A DNA stretch of 64,000 nucleotides from Hyphomicrobiales bacterium (lineage in GTDB: Bacteria > Pseudomonadota > Alphaproteobacteria > Rhizobiales > Rhizobiaceae). The first letter of the stretch is position 1; each line of letters opens with the position of its first letter. The stretch spans positions 118,076-182,075 of the forward strand of contig UBZT01000019.1 of assembly GCA_900470155.1 (NCBI GenBank), given 5' to 3'. A model generated the notes under the pieces. The model was given only the letters and a program-made list of their open reading frames with translations, ran no database searches and was not told the DNA's origin. Below are positions 44,931 through 53,384 of this stretch, piece after piece. The translations under genes were made by a program, and so were the position numbers.

Positions 44931-45815
44931 TCACACACGCAGCGCATCGATGACGGCGCGCAGGCCGGCCGACAGGTATTTCCGCGTCGGATAATAGAGA
45001 TAAAGCCAGTCCTCGGGCGCACTCCAGGATGCCAGGCATTCTACCAGGCTGCCATTCTGGATATAGGGGCGCGCCCGCTCCTCCCAGACATAAGCCAGCC
45101 CCACGCCCGAAAGCGCTGCCTCGACCATCAGTTCATGGTCATCGAGCGACAGAGAGCCGGTCGGCTCGAATTCGATAATCTTGCCTGCGCGACTGAACTC
45201 CCAGGCATAGGGCTTGCCGCTTGGATAGATATTGCGGATGCAGACATGCTGACGCAGATCATCCGGGGTTTTGGGAAGCGGATGACGCTCGAAATAGCTT
45301 GTTGAGCCCACGACGGCAAACCGCAGTCGTGGCTTGATCTTCACAGCCGTCATGCCATCACGCAGGCTTTCGCCGAGACGGATGCCAGCATCGAACCCCT
45401 CCTCGACAATATCGACAAGCCGGTCGGTGGCGACGATTTCCAACTGGAGACCCGGATTTTCTGCGATGAGCGGACCAATCACCGATCTGAACACGAATGG
45501 TGCGACCGAATTGGGCGCATTGATGCGCACCTTGCCGAACGGCGTGTCACGAAACTGGTTAAGGGCATCGAGCGCCGAGCCGATTTCCCCGAAGGCCGGC
45601 GACAGTTGCGCAAGCAACATCGCGCCGGCATCGGTCAACGACACGCTGCGGGTCGTCCGGTTGAGCAGACGAATGCCGACGCGTGCCTCGAGATTGCCCA
45701 CCGCATGGCTGATCGCCGAGGCCGTCACGCCGCGCTCTTCGCCGGCGCGGCGAAAGTTGCGGTGACGGGCAACCGCATCGAAGGCCGCCAGTTCCGAGAG
45801 ATCCGTGCTGCGCAT
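44931..45815 (-). CDS. LysR-family transcriptional regulator
   Basis: 294 residues from ATG 45815 (MRSTDLSELAAFDAVARHRN). The winged helix-turn-helix (about 5-60) includes NFRRAGEERGVTASAISHAV; the effector-binding domain covers about 90-290. It is divergent from the VOC-family gene at 45933 with a 117-bp gap, so it most likely regulates that gene and the SDR behind it. Confidence 0.93.
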   Translation of the reverse strand: MRSTDLSELAAFDAVARHRNFRRAGEERGVTASAISHAVGNLEARVGIRLLNRTTRSVSLTDAGAMLLAQLSPAFGEIGSALDALNQFRDTPFGKVRINAPNSVAPFVFRSVIGPLIAENPGLQLEIVATDRLVDIVEEGFDAGIRLGESLRDGMTAVKIKPRLRFAVVGSTSYFERHPLPKTPDDLRQHVCIRNIYPSGKPYAWEFSRAGKIIEFEPTGSLSLDDHELMVEAALSGVGLAYVWEERARPYIQNGSLVECLASWSAPEDWLYLYYPTRKYLSAGLRAVIDALRV

Positions 45816-45932
45816 TGTCAAATCTCACTCATCATTGACAGGAAGATTATCTCTCTAATTCTTATCGCCGAAAAGGTCCAGATTTCTCCTCGCAAACCGG
45901 CGCTGGTGCCGGACCACACAGGAGACAAGACA

Positions 45933-46394
45933 ATGGCCGACTTCATTCCTCCCGCACGCAACGCTGCATCGCCCTTCGCTGACATGCGCGGTCATCACGT
46001 TGCCGTCCGCACGCCGGACCTCGAGACCGCCAAGCGCTGGTATGTCGAGAAGCTCGACTTTCGTGTCGTTGCCGAGTGGGACTATGCCGACGAACACCTC
46101 GCCTATCTGGCACCCGCCGCTGACGACCATTTCTATGTGGAAATCCTTGGCGGCGGAGATCCGTCGCCAACAGACGTCCGTCCCTATACCGATCTTGGCG
46201 ACAGCCTCAAATATGCCGGCTACCACCATTTCTGCCTGAATGTCGCAAGCGTCGATGCGACTGTCGAGGAACTGCGCGCACGCGGGGTCACCATCGTCAC
46301 CGAGCCGTTCGAGCTTCTGGCAATCAGCCGCCGCCTCGCCTTCTTCTGCGACCCCTTCGGCAACCTGATCGAACTCGCCGAAGTCCTGCCGTGA
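45933..46394 (+). CDS. VOC (glyoxalase/dioxygenase) superfamily protein
   Basis: 153 residues from ATG 45933, with AGGAGA upstream. It has the paired beta-alpha-beta-beta-beta modules of the VOC fold: MRGHHVAVRTPDLETAKRWY in the first and GYHHFCLNVASVDATVEELR in the second, ending FFCDPFGNLIELAEVL with a metal-ligand glutamate. Histidines at the starts of both modules complete a likely metal site. It could be a glyoxalase-like isomerase or a ring-cleaving dioxygenase. It precedes an SDR gene and is opposite a LysR gene. Confidence 0.88.
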   Translation: MADFIPPARNAASPFADMRGHHVAVRTPDLETAKRWYVEKLDFRVVAEWDYADEHLAYLAPAADDHFYVEILGGGDPSPTDVRPYTDLGDSLKYAGYHHFCLNVASVDATVEELRARGVTIVTEPFELLAISRRLAFFCDPFGNLIELAEVLP

Positions 46395-46478
46395 GCCTTT
46401 CCCACCCGGTTGGCCATCCCGACATCGCGGTGGCCAGCCGCCCCTCCCCTATCTCATCGAAAATCAAGGAATATCCTC

Positions 46479-47312
46479 ATGAAAATCTGGTTCATCACCG
46501 GCGCCTCGCGCGGCTTTGGCGCCCTCATCACTACGCGTGCTCTTGCACAAGGCGACGGTGTCGTCGCCACCGCCCGCAATCCAAAGGCGATCACCGAGCG
46601 GTTCGGCGAACATCCCAACCTGCTTCCGGTCGCCCTCGATGTGACCGACGAAAGCCAGGCGATCGCAGCAGTGAAAGCCGCCTTCGAGCACTTCGGCCGC
46701 ATCGATATCCTGCTCAACAATGCTGGGTTCGGATTGATGGGTGCCGTCGAAGAAGCAACCGTGGCTGAGGTCGAGGCTGTCTACCGCACCAACGTTTTTG
46801 GTCTCCTCAACGTGACCCGCGCCGTCCTGCCGTTCATGCGGCAGGCGCGCTCCGGCCGCATCCTGAATATCTCATCGATCGGCGGCTATCGCGGCGCGGC
46901 CGGCTTCGGCGTCTACTCCTCGACGAAATTTGCCGTCGAGGGGCTGAGCGAAGCCCTGTATGACGAACTGGCGCCGCTTGGTATCCACGTCACCGTTGTA
47001 GAGCCGGGCTATTTCCGCACCGACTTCCTCGACAGCTCGTCCTTGTCGGTCAGCGGCAACATCATCGGCGATTATGCAGAAACAGTGGGCAAGGTGCGCA
47101 TCGTAGCTGCCAGTCTCAGCCATAACCAACCCGGCGACCCTCAAAAGCTGGCAGAGGTGCTGCTCGCCTTCACAGATGCCCCCAATCCCCCGGTGCGTCT
47201 GCCGCTCGGTAGCGACACGGTCGCAGCAATCGAGAAGAAGCATGCGCATGACGCTGCCATTCTCTCCGAATGGCGCACGGTCTCGGTGTCGACCGACTTC
47301 GCCGTTGAGTAA
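46479..47312 (+). CDS. Short-chain dehydrogenase/reductase
   Basis: 277 residues from ATG 46479 (MKIWFITGASRGFGALITTR). The cofactor motif TGASRGFG, NAG motif ILLNNAGFGLMG, catalytic serine in ILNISSIGGY and YSSTKFAVEGLSEAL (Y-x-x-x-K) are all present. The length and the C-terminal extension match the SDR subgroup with KIWFITG starts that are common in Rhizobium and Agrobacterium. It probably works with the VOC protein encoded before it. Substrate unknown. Confidence 0.93.
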   Translation: MKIWFITGASRGFGALITTRALAQGDGVVATARNPKAITERFGEHPNLLPVALDVTDESQAIAAVKAAFEHFGRIDILLNNAGFGLMGAVEEATVAEVEAVYRTNVFGLLNVTRAVLPFMRQARSGRILNISSIGGYRGAAGFGVYSSTKFAVEGLSEALYDELAPLGIHVTVVEPGYFRTDFLDSSSLSVSGNIIGDYAETVGKVRIVAASLSHNQPGDPQKLAEVLLAFTDAPNPPVRLPLGSDTVAAIEKKHAHDAAILSEWRTVSVSTDFAVE

Positions 47313-47369
47313 TGACGACGGTCGTCCGGTAAAACTGTCGTCCGATAGGAGACCGCTTTTCGGACTCCT

Positions 47370-47419
47370 ATCGCCTTGATAGGAATCGAACCGGCGACAA
47401 GTTGGTCAGATAGCTTAAG
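47370..47419 (-). repeat. tRNA 3'-end-like sequence, copy 5
   Basis: CGCCTTGATAGGAATCGAACC followed by GGCGACAAG and GATAGCTTAAG; the minus strand has GTCGCCGGTTCGATTCCTAT. It directly follows the SDR gene and precedes a region of gene fragments. Confidence 0.5.
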
Positions 47420-47593
47420 TGTCTGAAAAGACATACTTGTCAAAGCTAGTTAAAGGCGCGTGCTCGCCAGCCAGTTAGAAACGCGACACTGGCGCTGCCG
47501 ATCAGCCCCGATCTGAGCGGCAGACCCGCTTGCAAGATCAGATCGGGGCGGGTGGGCGCACCTCTTCGGCTTTAGCTTTGAGGCTGGCTAACG

Positions 47594-47857
47594 TCATTCT
47601 GCGGCCTCCATGCGCGCCAAAGCCCTCTTCCTTTTAGCGATGACTTCCGGATCGTTCATGAAGTCCGCCCGACGGCCGGGCTTGCGGCCGCGCTTCTGGT
47701 AACCGTTTCCAATGCTGCCGTCCCGAATGCCAAACATATGATCTTTCTGGCCCGTCCGGGATGGGCCGCTTTTGCTACGCTCAAGTTCGCGCCCGGCCTG
47801 CATCTCAGCAACGATTGACAGCATGTCATCCAGCCGCTTGTTGTCGACGACCTCCGC
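47594..47857 (-). pseudogene. Unidentified basic C-terminal gene fragment
   Basis: On the minus strand an open frame without a proper start reads VVDNKRLDDMLSIVAEMQAG, later GYQKRGRKPGRRADFMNDPE, and ends KRALARMEAAE at 47594. The composition is basic and looks coding, but I do not recognise the family. Its left partner is a fragment of an aldehyde dehydrogenase in another frame, so this is a join of two unrelated gene pieces. Confidence 0.45.
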
Positions 47858-47859
47858 TC

Positions 47860-47994
47860 GATGGCCTGCTCCCGACTTGCCTCCGGCACGACTGCCAGGA
47901 CCTGGCCATTGGTTGGATTGATAACTTCGCGGCTACCGGCCCGACCTGTCTCCCATTTTCCGTTGATGAGCATGAGGTTGCTATTGTTTGACAT
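47860..47994 (-). pseudogene. 5' fragment of an aldehyde dehydrogenase gene
   Basis: MSNNSNLMLINGKWETGRAG followed by SREVINPTNGQVLAVVPEAS is the N-terminal start of a succinate-semialdehyde-type dehydrogenase. Similarity stops after about 45 residues (REQAI), where the unrelated basic fragment begins in another frame. The 280 bp between the tRNA-like copy at 47419 and the stop at 47594 hold no gene that I can see. Confidence 0.75.
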
Positions 47995-48070
47995 CGGAAC
48001 TTTTTTGCAGAATGAAATCTTGCTCAAGCGATCGAATCGGCGATGCCAGCTTGAATCTCTTCCGTACGCC

Positions 48071-49156
48071 TCAATAGCCTATCTTCTCGATCCTCGGACG
48101 GACGGAAGCTGATGTCAGTTCCTGCTGTTGTAGCGTGAACAGAGACCACGCGGAGATGAAGAGTGCTGCGATCAGAGGGCCGATGACGAAGCCACTGAGG
48201 CCGAAGAGGGAGATCCCGCCGACGGTCGAAATGAGGACGACGTAATCCGGCAGTCTGGCCCCCTGTCCCACCAGCGGAGGACGAAGGAGGTTGTCGATCA
48301 ACCCGATCACGAAGGCGCCGATCACCACCATCAGGATGCCCTTGATCCACGCGCCGATGAGGAAGAGCCAGATGGCCGCCGGCACCCAGACGATCGCGGC
48401 ACCGATGGCAGGCAGCATGGACAGGAATGTCATGACGACGCCCCAGAGCAGCGCGGCCTCGATGCCCAGGGCCCAGAAGCTCACGCCGCCGATCACGCCC
48501 TGTGTGATCGCGATGATCACATTGCCCCGAACCGTGGCGCGCACGACGGCGGCAAACTTATCGACGAACTGGCGGGTATAGTCGTCACTGAGCGGAATGG
48601 AGTGACGCAGGGTCCTACCCAATGACGCACCGTCGCGGAACAGGAAGAACAGCAGATAGAGCATCAGTCCCATGCCGATGAAGAACTGCAGCGTGTTCTG
48701 TCCGAAGCTCAAAACACTGCCGGCGATCGACTGGCCGGCCTCCATGAAGCCGGACGAGAGCTTCGTCCACATTTCGGCAAAGCCCTCGGTCTTGATTGAG
48801 GTCAGCCAGTTGTCGAGGAATGCAGGCAGGATGGATTGAATATGCAGGAGATGTGCGTTCAGGTCGATTTCATTGCTGCTGATGCGCTGGTAGAGGCTCG
48901 AACCCTCCTGGATGAGGGATGCCAGAATGGCGAGCGCTGGCAGGATGACGAGGCAGACACACAGAAGCAGGGTCAGTAGTGCCGCGATCGTGGAACGGCC
49001 ACCCACCATTCGTTCGAGCCGTCTGTGAACGGGAAAGAACAGGATTGCCAGGATCACGGCCCAGAGGACTGCAGTGTAATAGGGAATGAGGAGCCACACG
49101 AAGGCAATCGTCACGATGACCAGGAGCACGTAAAAACTGGCTCTTTGGATGGACAT
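48071..49156 (-). CDS. AI-2E family transporter (PerM/TqsA type)
   Basis: 361 residues with about eight membrane helices. Two N-terminal helices (YVLLVIVTIAFVWLLIPYYT; VLWAVILAILFFPVHRRLER) are followed by a soluble stretch (about 90-150) and a C-terminal group with the family motifs LPAIGAAIVWVPAAIWL and LIDNLLRPPLVGQGARLPDY. The family exports small molecules, in some cases AI-2 or sodium for protons; the substrate here is unknown. It starts the stress-gene region. Confidence 0.92.
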   Translation of the reverse strand: MSIQRASFYVLLVIVTIAFVWLLIPYYTAVLWAVILAILFFPVHRRLERMVGGRSTIAALLTLLLCVCLVILPALAILASLIQEGSSLYQRISSNEIDLNAHLLHIQSILPAFLDNWLTSIKTEGFAEMWTKLSSGFMEAGQSIAGSVLSFGQNTLQFFIGMGLMLYLLFFLFRDGASLGRTLRHSIPLSDDYTRQFVDKFAAVVRATVRGNVIIAITQGVIGGVSFWALGIEAALLWGVVMTFLSMLPAIGAAIVWVPAAIWLFLIGAWIKGILMVVIGAFVIGLIDNLLRPPLVGQGARLPDYVVLISTVGGISLFGLSGFVIGPLIAALFISAWSLFTLQQQELTSASVRPRIEKIGY

Positions 49157-49409
49157 TCTAGTGTGTTCCTTCTGTCACGGCTCTGGAGTGCGAGGCGGCA
49201 ATCTTCGAGGTCTGGTGTCGCCATGACGCAGGTCTCGACTGCGGCCCGCCAATTCGATGCGTCATGACATCGGATGCTCGCGTGATCAGCCACATCCGGT
49301 CGGGTTATCTTACATATGTCTCCAACGTGAAAGCGTAACAAGCGAGGCGCATGATCTCAATTTCCACAAGCGGAACTCCGGTGGCAGATTTTCCGCCGCT
49401 TCGGACGGG
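49157..49409. other. 253-bp gap, no gene seen
   Basis: The stretch between the start of the AI-2E-type gene and the end of the XRE gene shows no convincing coding, hairpin or repeat. It would contain the promoter of the AI-2E-type gene. Confidence 0.4.
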
Positions 49410-49739
49410 TCACCCGCCGGCGCCGAAAGGCCCGTTCGTGGCCATTTCCGGATACTGCACGGTCTGTTGCTCGTCGATGTCGACAGAGGCCAAGGGCACC
49501 GCGAGCCGCACGCCGACGCCACCTGCAGCGCTGGTGGCACGTTCCTCGATGAAGTTTATCCCAGCATCTTCGAGCGCTGCCCTGACCGCGGTGGCGGCAT
49601 TTTCCTTATCATCGGTGCGACCCGACCCCGCCTCGAGCGCCTGTATGGCAGGAACGGTCAGCTGAGCGCGGTCGGCCAGTTCCTCTTGTGTGAGACCGAG
49701 CAGGGCACGCGCGGCTGTGATTTGTCTCGGGTCAATCAA
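49410..49739 (-). CDS. XRE-family helix-turn-helix regulator
   Basis: 109 residues. The N-terminal domain (about 1-60) reads MIDPRQITAARALLGLTQEE, then LADRAQLTVPAIQALEAGSG. A short C-terminal segment with GVRLAVPLASVDIDE has no known fold. GGAGGAAC upstream is a good ribosome site. Such small regulators are common in Rhizobiales, often with the second half resembling this one; no toxin gene is adjacent. Confidence 0.87.
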   Translation of the reverse strand: MIDPRQITAARALLGLTQEELADRAQLTVPAIQALEAGSGRTDDKENAATAVRAALEDAGINFIEERATSAAGGVGVRLAVPLASVDIDEQQTVQYPEMATNGPFGAGG

Positions 49740-49888
49740 GGACGGTTCCTCCAGAATAAATCAGCGCGAATGCGGGAACCGACGGGCCTGGTGGTCGACA
49801 CTCAGAAGTCTGCAGTGAGACCACTGAGCCTTCTCAGAGCTCTTCCAGGAGCTGAACTCGAGACCTTGCCGAAGCTACAACGCAGCCA

Positions 49889-50122
49889 TCAGATCTTGAT
49901 GACCGACTGCAGGGATACCACCGCGACAAGATCACCGCCGGCAGACATGACTTCGAGCTGGCGGCCGTCTATCTTCGTGTCGCAAACGACTGCCTCCACG
50001 ACCATTTCCTTCGCAGCGCATATGGCTCCGACCCGGGCGGCAGCATCGTCTGCAAACTCGATGCCTTCGACATCAAGCTCCAGGTCGTCGCGCTCGCGGA
50101 TGTGGAAAAAATATCTTTGCAT
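49889..50122 (-). CDS. DUF6894-family small protein
   Basis: 77 residues from ATG 50122 (MQRYFFHIRERDDLELDVEG). The start M-x-R-Y-F-F-H-I and the middle FADDAAARVGAICAAKEMV are the pattern of a small protein widespread in Rhizobiales; function unknown. The EcfG-type promoter at 50130-50154 ends only 7 bp before this ATG, so the mRNA would be nearly leaderless. The earlier ATG at 50131 lies inside the -10 element and cannot be used from that promoter. Confidence 0.85.
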   Translation of the reverse strand: MQRYFFHIRERDDLELDVEGIEFADDAAARVGAICAAKEMVVEAVVCDTKIDGRQLEVMSAGGDLVAVVSLQSVIKI

Positions 50123-50129
50123 TCCGTTC

Positions 50130-50154
50130 AACGGGATCGCAGGTGGAAGGTTCC
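50130..50154 (-). promoter_or_regulatory. EcfG/RpoE2-type promoter of the DUF6894 gene
   Basis: Minus strand: GGAAC (50154-50150), 16-bp spacer, CGTT (50133-50130), an exact match to the alphaproteobacterial general stress consensus GGAAC-N16/17-CGTT. Confidence 0.75.
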
Positions 50155-50166
50155 GGTCCGATCGCG

Positions 50167-50192
50167 GGATACATTGGATACATTGGATACAT
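50167..50192. repeat. Tandem repeat of GGATACATT
   Basis: Three consecutive 9-bp units (the last ends in G) lie just upstream of the EcfG-type promoter. Read in frame on either strand they form a short periodic text, but no protein is recognised. Possibly a slippage product. Confidence 0.6.
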
Positions 50193-50326
50193 GCGGCCGT
50201 TGAGCTTGCCCGAGGGCAACTGCCCTAGTCCCCCAAAGCGGGGGATCGACTCCACCACGCAAGGAACCCCGGCGTTGGGACATCGCTCGGGCTTGCAAGT
50301 TGACGGACGAGGCTAGATGGATTACC

Positions 50327-50842
50327 TCAACCGCGACGCAAATCGATACGGCTGGTGACTATCGATTCGCCGGTCTCGGGATCCGTATCGACCGTTGTCA
50401 GCCGCATCCCGGTGTCGCCGACCTTTTCGATCGTCATCTGCGCGCGACGATCGCCGTTGACTTCTTTGGCCCAGGTGATGCCGAGATTGATGGTATCTCC
50501 GTCACGCTGACCATCCAGTCCGGCAGTGCCGGTGCCGGCCCCGACGTAGGAACCCGCATATTGCGATCCTGTGGCCTTGAGATCAGCGCTGATATTCCGA
50601 GAAAATATGGCGAGGCTCGTGCATTTTCCGCCAAGCGACAGCGACTGCGGCGTGGTGTCGGAGGTGAATTGGCAGGTCACGTTGATTGTCGGCGAGTTGG
50701 CCCGAACCTTGACCGTGCCCTCGCCGTTCCAGCTACCGGCTATGGATTTCAAAAAGGCCGTTTCGTCGGCATAGGCGAAGCTTCCAGACGCGAAGACGAG
50801 CGCCGAAGCGGCCACCATGGACCAGGCAAAAAATCTCATCAT
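50327..50842 (-). CDS. Secreted protein of unknown function
   Basis: 171 residues with a Sec signal peptide (MMRFFAWSMVAASALVFASG, cleavage near YADE). The mature part is predicted beta-rich (LKSIAGSWNGEGTVKVRANS, TWAKEVNGDRRAQMTIEKVG) and has two cysteines, in NVTCQF and GGKCTSL, that could form a disulfide. It resembles small lipocalin-like or DUF1579-like periplasmic proteins but I do not assign a family. An EcfG-type promoter lies 71-95 bp upstream. Confidence 0.82.
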   Translation of the reverse strand: MMRFFAWSMVAASALVFASGSFAYADETAFLKSIAGSWNGEGTVKVRANSPTINVTCQFTSDTTPQSLSLGGKCTSLAIFSRNISADLKATGSQYAGSYVGAGTGTAGLDGQRDGDTINLGITWAKEVNGDRRAQMTIEKVGDTGMRLTTVDTDPETGESIVTSRIDLRRG

Positions 50843-50912
50843 GGACTTGTCTTTCTATGGCGGACGACCGGCGCCAGGCGCTGGCAAGTCTCGCAGGATG
50901 TTTATTGTGGGC

Positions 50913-50937
50913 AACCTGTGGGAGGCCAGGAAGTTCC
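50913..50937 (-). promoter_or_regulatory. EcfG/RpoE2-type promoter of the secreted-protein gene
   Basis: Minus strand: GGAAC (50937-50933), 16-bp spacer, GGTT (50916-50913). It matches GGAAC-N16-NGTT, with a C-to-G change in the -10. Confidence 0.6.
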
Positions 50938-50985
50938 GGGAACACGGCAATTAATGCGGTCGGCCGCGTTCATCGGCTGCGGAAT

Positions 50986-52074
50986 TCATTTCATCAGCCC
51001 TGCGGCCCGCAATGCATTCTCGATGACCTCCTGAACTCCATCAGGCGTCTGCGGGCGGAGAGGCTGCGGAGGAGCACCTAGACCGACCGAAGATGCAACA
51101 GGTGCTGCTTTCCGCTCGAAGGAGGGGGTTAGCCCCCAGCCGCGTGCGATGTGCACGGTCGAGGAAATCCCTGCATCGAGCATATGCGCGGCCGGTCGAC
51201 CATATCCGGACGCCGCGTCGACGGGCGTTCCATGGCCCATTCCCACGATCCGGTAGTGCTCGATGGCATCTCTACCCGAGGCATCTTTCCAGGTCTCCAG
51301 CGCATGGCCGCCATCGAGAAGCTGAGCCTCGCTCGATCCAGCATCTGCCCCGTGGACACCCCGCCACTGATCGATGATCGCCCGGGAATTGGCGTCCGAG
51401 ACCGTATTGTCGGTGGTCCCATGCCAGACAGAGACGGTCGGCCAGGGCCCCTCGTGTCCAGATGCATCCCTGAGTTTGGCGTCGAGCGTCGTCAAGGATG
51501 GAATTCCGTGCCCCCGCATGCGGTCGAATGCTTCAGGGACCGAGGAGGCAACGCCAAAGGGTAGGCCAGCGATTATCGCACCGCCGGCAAATACCTCGGG
51601 ATAGGAGGCGAGAAGCGCATTGGCCATAGCGCCACCGGCCGACAGCCCGGTGACAAACACACGGCGCGGATCGACACCGTGATCCTCAATCATGCTCGCG
51701 ATCATCTCGCGGATCGACAGGGCCTCGCCCTTGTTGCGAGTGACGTCTTCGCTCTGGAACCAGTTGAAACAGAGATTGGCGTTGTTCTGGCGGGACTGTT
51801 CCGGGAACAGGACCGCGAAACCATAGTCTTCGGCGAGCCGCGACCAGCCGGAACCATGATCATAGGCGGCTGCCGTCTGTGTGCAGCCATGCAGGACGAC
51901 CACGAGGGCGGGAGGGGACGCTGGACTATCCGGGCACTGATACCAGCCCGTAAGCTGGCCGGGGTTTTGCGCAGGGTCGGCCAGTCTGGTCAGCTTGTTC
52001 GGCTGGTCGACGGCGCCTCGCGCTTGCGCGCGGGCGCGAGCCAGCCGCTCGATGGTATCGGAAATGCTTCGCAT
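50986..52074 (-). CDS. PHB depolymerase-family esterase
   Basis: 362 residues from ATG 52074 (MRSISDTIERLARARAQARG); a start 34 codons earlier is possible. The alpha/beta hydrolase has the oxyanion HG in VVVLHGCTQTAAAYDHGSGW, the lipase box GLSAGGAMAN with nucleophilic Ser, and a C-terminal histidine in VGMGHGTPVD. No signal peptide is visible from this start. The family cleaves short polyhydroxyalkanoates or other esters. It lies within the stress region, but no EcfG promoter with correct spacing was found for it. Confidence 0.9.
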   Translation of the reverse strand: MRSISDTIERLARARAQARGAVDQPNKLTRLADPAQNPGQLTGWYQCPDSPASPPALVVVLHGCTQTAAAYDHGSGWSRLAEDYGFAVLFPEQSRQNNANLCFNWFQSEDVTRNKGEALSIREMIASMIEDHGVDPRRVFVTGLSAGGAMANALLASYPEVFAGGAIIAGLPFGVASSVPEAFDRMRGHGIPSLTTLDAKLRDASGHEGPWPTVSVWHGTTDNTVSDANSRAIIDQWRGVHGADAGSSEAQLLDGGHALETWKDASGRDAIEHYRIVGMGHGTPVDAASGYGRPAAHMLDAGISSTVHIARGWGLTPSFERKAAPVASSVGLGAPPQPLRPQTPDGVQEVIENALRAAGLMK

Positions 52075-52179
52075 GGATGACTTTCTGTGTTCCGGAAAGC
52101 CAACCGACATCCCTGGTGATGGTTGATTTTCTAAAATGAATTCGAGGACCGGCCTGAGCCGATCCTCGCTGTTCACTCG

Positions 52180-52791
52180 TTAGAGAGTGCGGACCTTATA
52201 GCGTTCGCGCTCCTGCTCGATTTCAGCCGGGCCATAGGGATCGGCGGAATGATCGAACTTCGTCCAGCCCTGCTCCGAATAGGCCTCACGGCGCGCCATT
52301 GGATCGACGCGATTGGACTGCTTGAGGATCGCTTCCGCCTCGGCTTCCATGCCGTCATCCACGCGAGCGGTGACCAGCGTGCCACCACGGCGAACACCTT
52401 CCGCGTAGACATGAGCCTCATCTTCGGAGACGCCGGAATCCATCAATGCGCCAATCAGGCCACCAGCCGCACCGCCAGCAACCGCGCCGGCAATGGCGCC
52501 TGCAGCGGTTGCCGCGAGCCAACCGGCAGCGACAACCGGGCCGACACCAGGAATGGCCATGATGCCGAGGCCTGTCAGAAGACCGCCCGCGCCACCAACC
52601 ACGGCGCCAATACCAGCACCAGTGCCGGCACCTTCTGCGGCGCCATTGTCGTTGTCTTCATGTCTGTGGCGGTTGTCGGCATTGTTGGAAACGATGCTGA
52701 TGTCGTCGGACGGGACGCCACGGGCTTCCAATGCACTGACGACTGCGCTTGCATCATTGTAGGTGTCAAAAAGTCCGGTAACGGTTTTCAT
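52180..52791 (-). CDS. General stress protein with glycine-zipper domain (YflT/GspM-like N-terminus)
   Basis: 203 residues. The N-terminus MKTVTGLFDTYNDASAVVSA, with VPSDDISIVSNNAD, resembles the heat-induced stress protein YflT domain (about 1-60). A long glycine/alanine-rich hydrophobic stretch (about 75-120; GAIAGAVAGGAAGGLIGALM) can insert in membranes as a glycine zipper. The tail (about 125-203) is acidic. It follows the PepSY gene by 32 bp and probably shares its EcfG-type promoter. Exact role unknown. Confidence 0.85.
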   Translation of the reverse strand: MKTVTGLFDTYNDASAVVSALEARGVPSDDISIVSNNADNRHRHEDNDNGAAEGAGTGAGIGAVVGGAGGLLTGLGIMAIPGVGPVVAAGWLAATAAGAIAGAVAGGAAGGLIGALMDSGVSEDEAHVYAEGVRRGGTLVTARVDDGMEAEAEAILKQSNRVDPMARREAYSEQGWTKFDHSADPYGPAEIEQERERYKVRTL

Positions 52792-52822
52792 GGGAATGAC
52801 CTTTCTCTGCGTTTCCGCAAAA

Positions 52823-53131
52823 TTATTTCGAGACGACGTTGCCCTGGTAATCCATCGCCACCGACATGGACTTGCCGTCCTTCATTGCCGTGGCCTGCCA
52901 GACGCCCTGGTCGTCGAGCTTGAGGTCGGCAATGCCGGTGTAGCCGGCAGCTTCAATGCGCTGCCGCGCCTGCTCTTCAGTGAAGGAGTTAGCACCTTCC
53001 ACAGGGGCTGCAGCGTTCGGTGTGTCTGGCGTGGCAACCGCTGGAGTATCGCCGTCCGTCGCGGGAACCGTGGTGGTCTGGGCATAGGCAGACACGGCCG
53101 AGGCGCACACGAGCGCCGCCGCGAAAATCAT
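52823..53131 (-). CDS. Secreted PepSY-domain protein
   Basis: 102 residues from ATG 53131 (MIFAAALVCASAVSAYAQ is the signal). The codons before are ACG AAA AAG, and AGAGGA lies 7 nt ahead of ACG 53140 but 16 nt ahead of the ATG; read from ACG the leader would be (M)KKMIFAAAL, a normal signal peptide. The mature protein has a proline/threonine-rich spacer and a PepSY domain (about 50-102; TEEQARQRIEAAGYTGIADL; VAMDYQGNVVSK). PepSY domains inhibit or regulate proteins in the periplasm. It heads an operon with the glycine-zipper protein. Confidence 0.84.
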   Translation of the reverse strand: MIFAAALVCASAVSAYAQTTTVPATDGDTPAVATPDTPNAAAPVEGANSFTEEQARQRIEAAGYTGIADLKLDDQGVWQATAMKDGKSMSVAMDYQGNVVSK

Positions 53132-53184
53132 CTTTTTCGTGGGTTTTCCTCTTTGCAGACCTGGATGTGAGGTCTTGGAGCAAG

Positions 53185-53209
53185 AACACGACGGCGTGAT
53201 TAAAGTTCC
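53185..53209 (-). promoter_or_regulatory. EcfG/RpoE2-type promoter of the PepSY operon
   Basis: Minus strand: GGAAC (53209-53205), 16-bp spacer, TGTT (53188-53185). It faces the PepSY gene 54 bp away. A weaker GGAAC (53295-53299) on the plus strand, with TT 19 bp later, faces the HWE kinase. Confidence 0.6.
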
Positions 53210-53384
53210 GCACTTGGGCCACTTTGCATGCTGTTTACCTACCCGACCGGCATTCTTCCTGGAAGCTGCACGGGCGGCGCAAGACTCCAACCAAGGAACT
53301 CGCTGGCCACTGGCCGCCTTTTGGCTGTAAGGTCATCTACGGATTGTGGATTGATGAGCTGCACCGTTGAACGGGAGAGCTTCT

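Noticed and set aside
49410..49739. XRE gene as an antitoxin
   Set aside because: No toxin-sized partner overlaps or adjoins it; the neighbours are an AI-2E-type transporter and a DUF6894 gene.
52089..52093. GGAAC upstream of the PHB-depolymerase-like gene as an EcfG promoter
   Set aside because: It lies 14 bp from the start codon and has no NGTT at 16-17 bp, so it cannot serve as a -35 for this gene.
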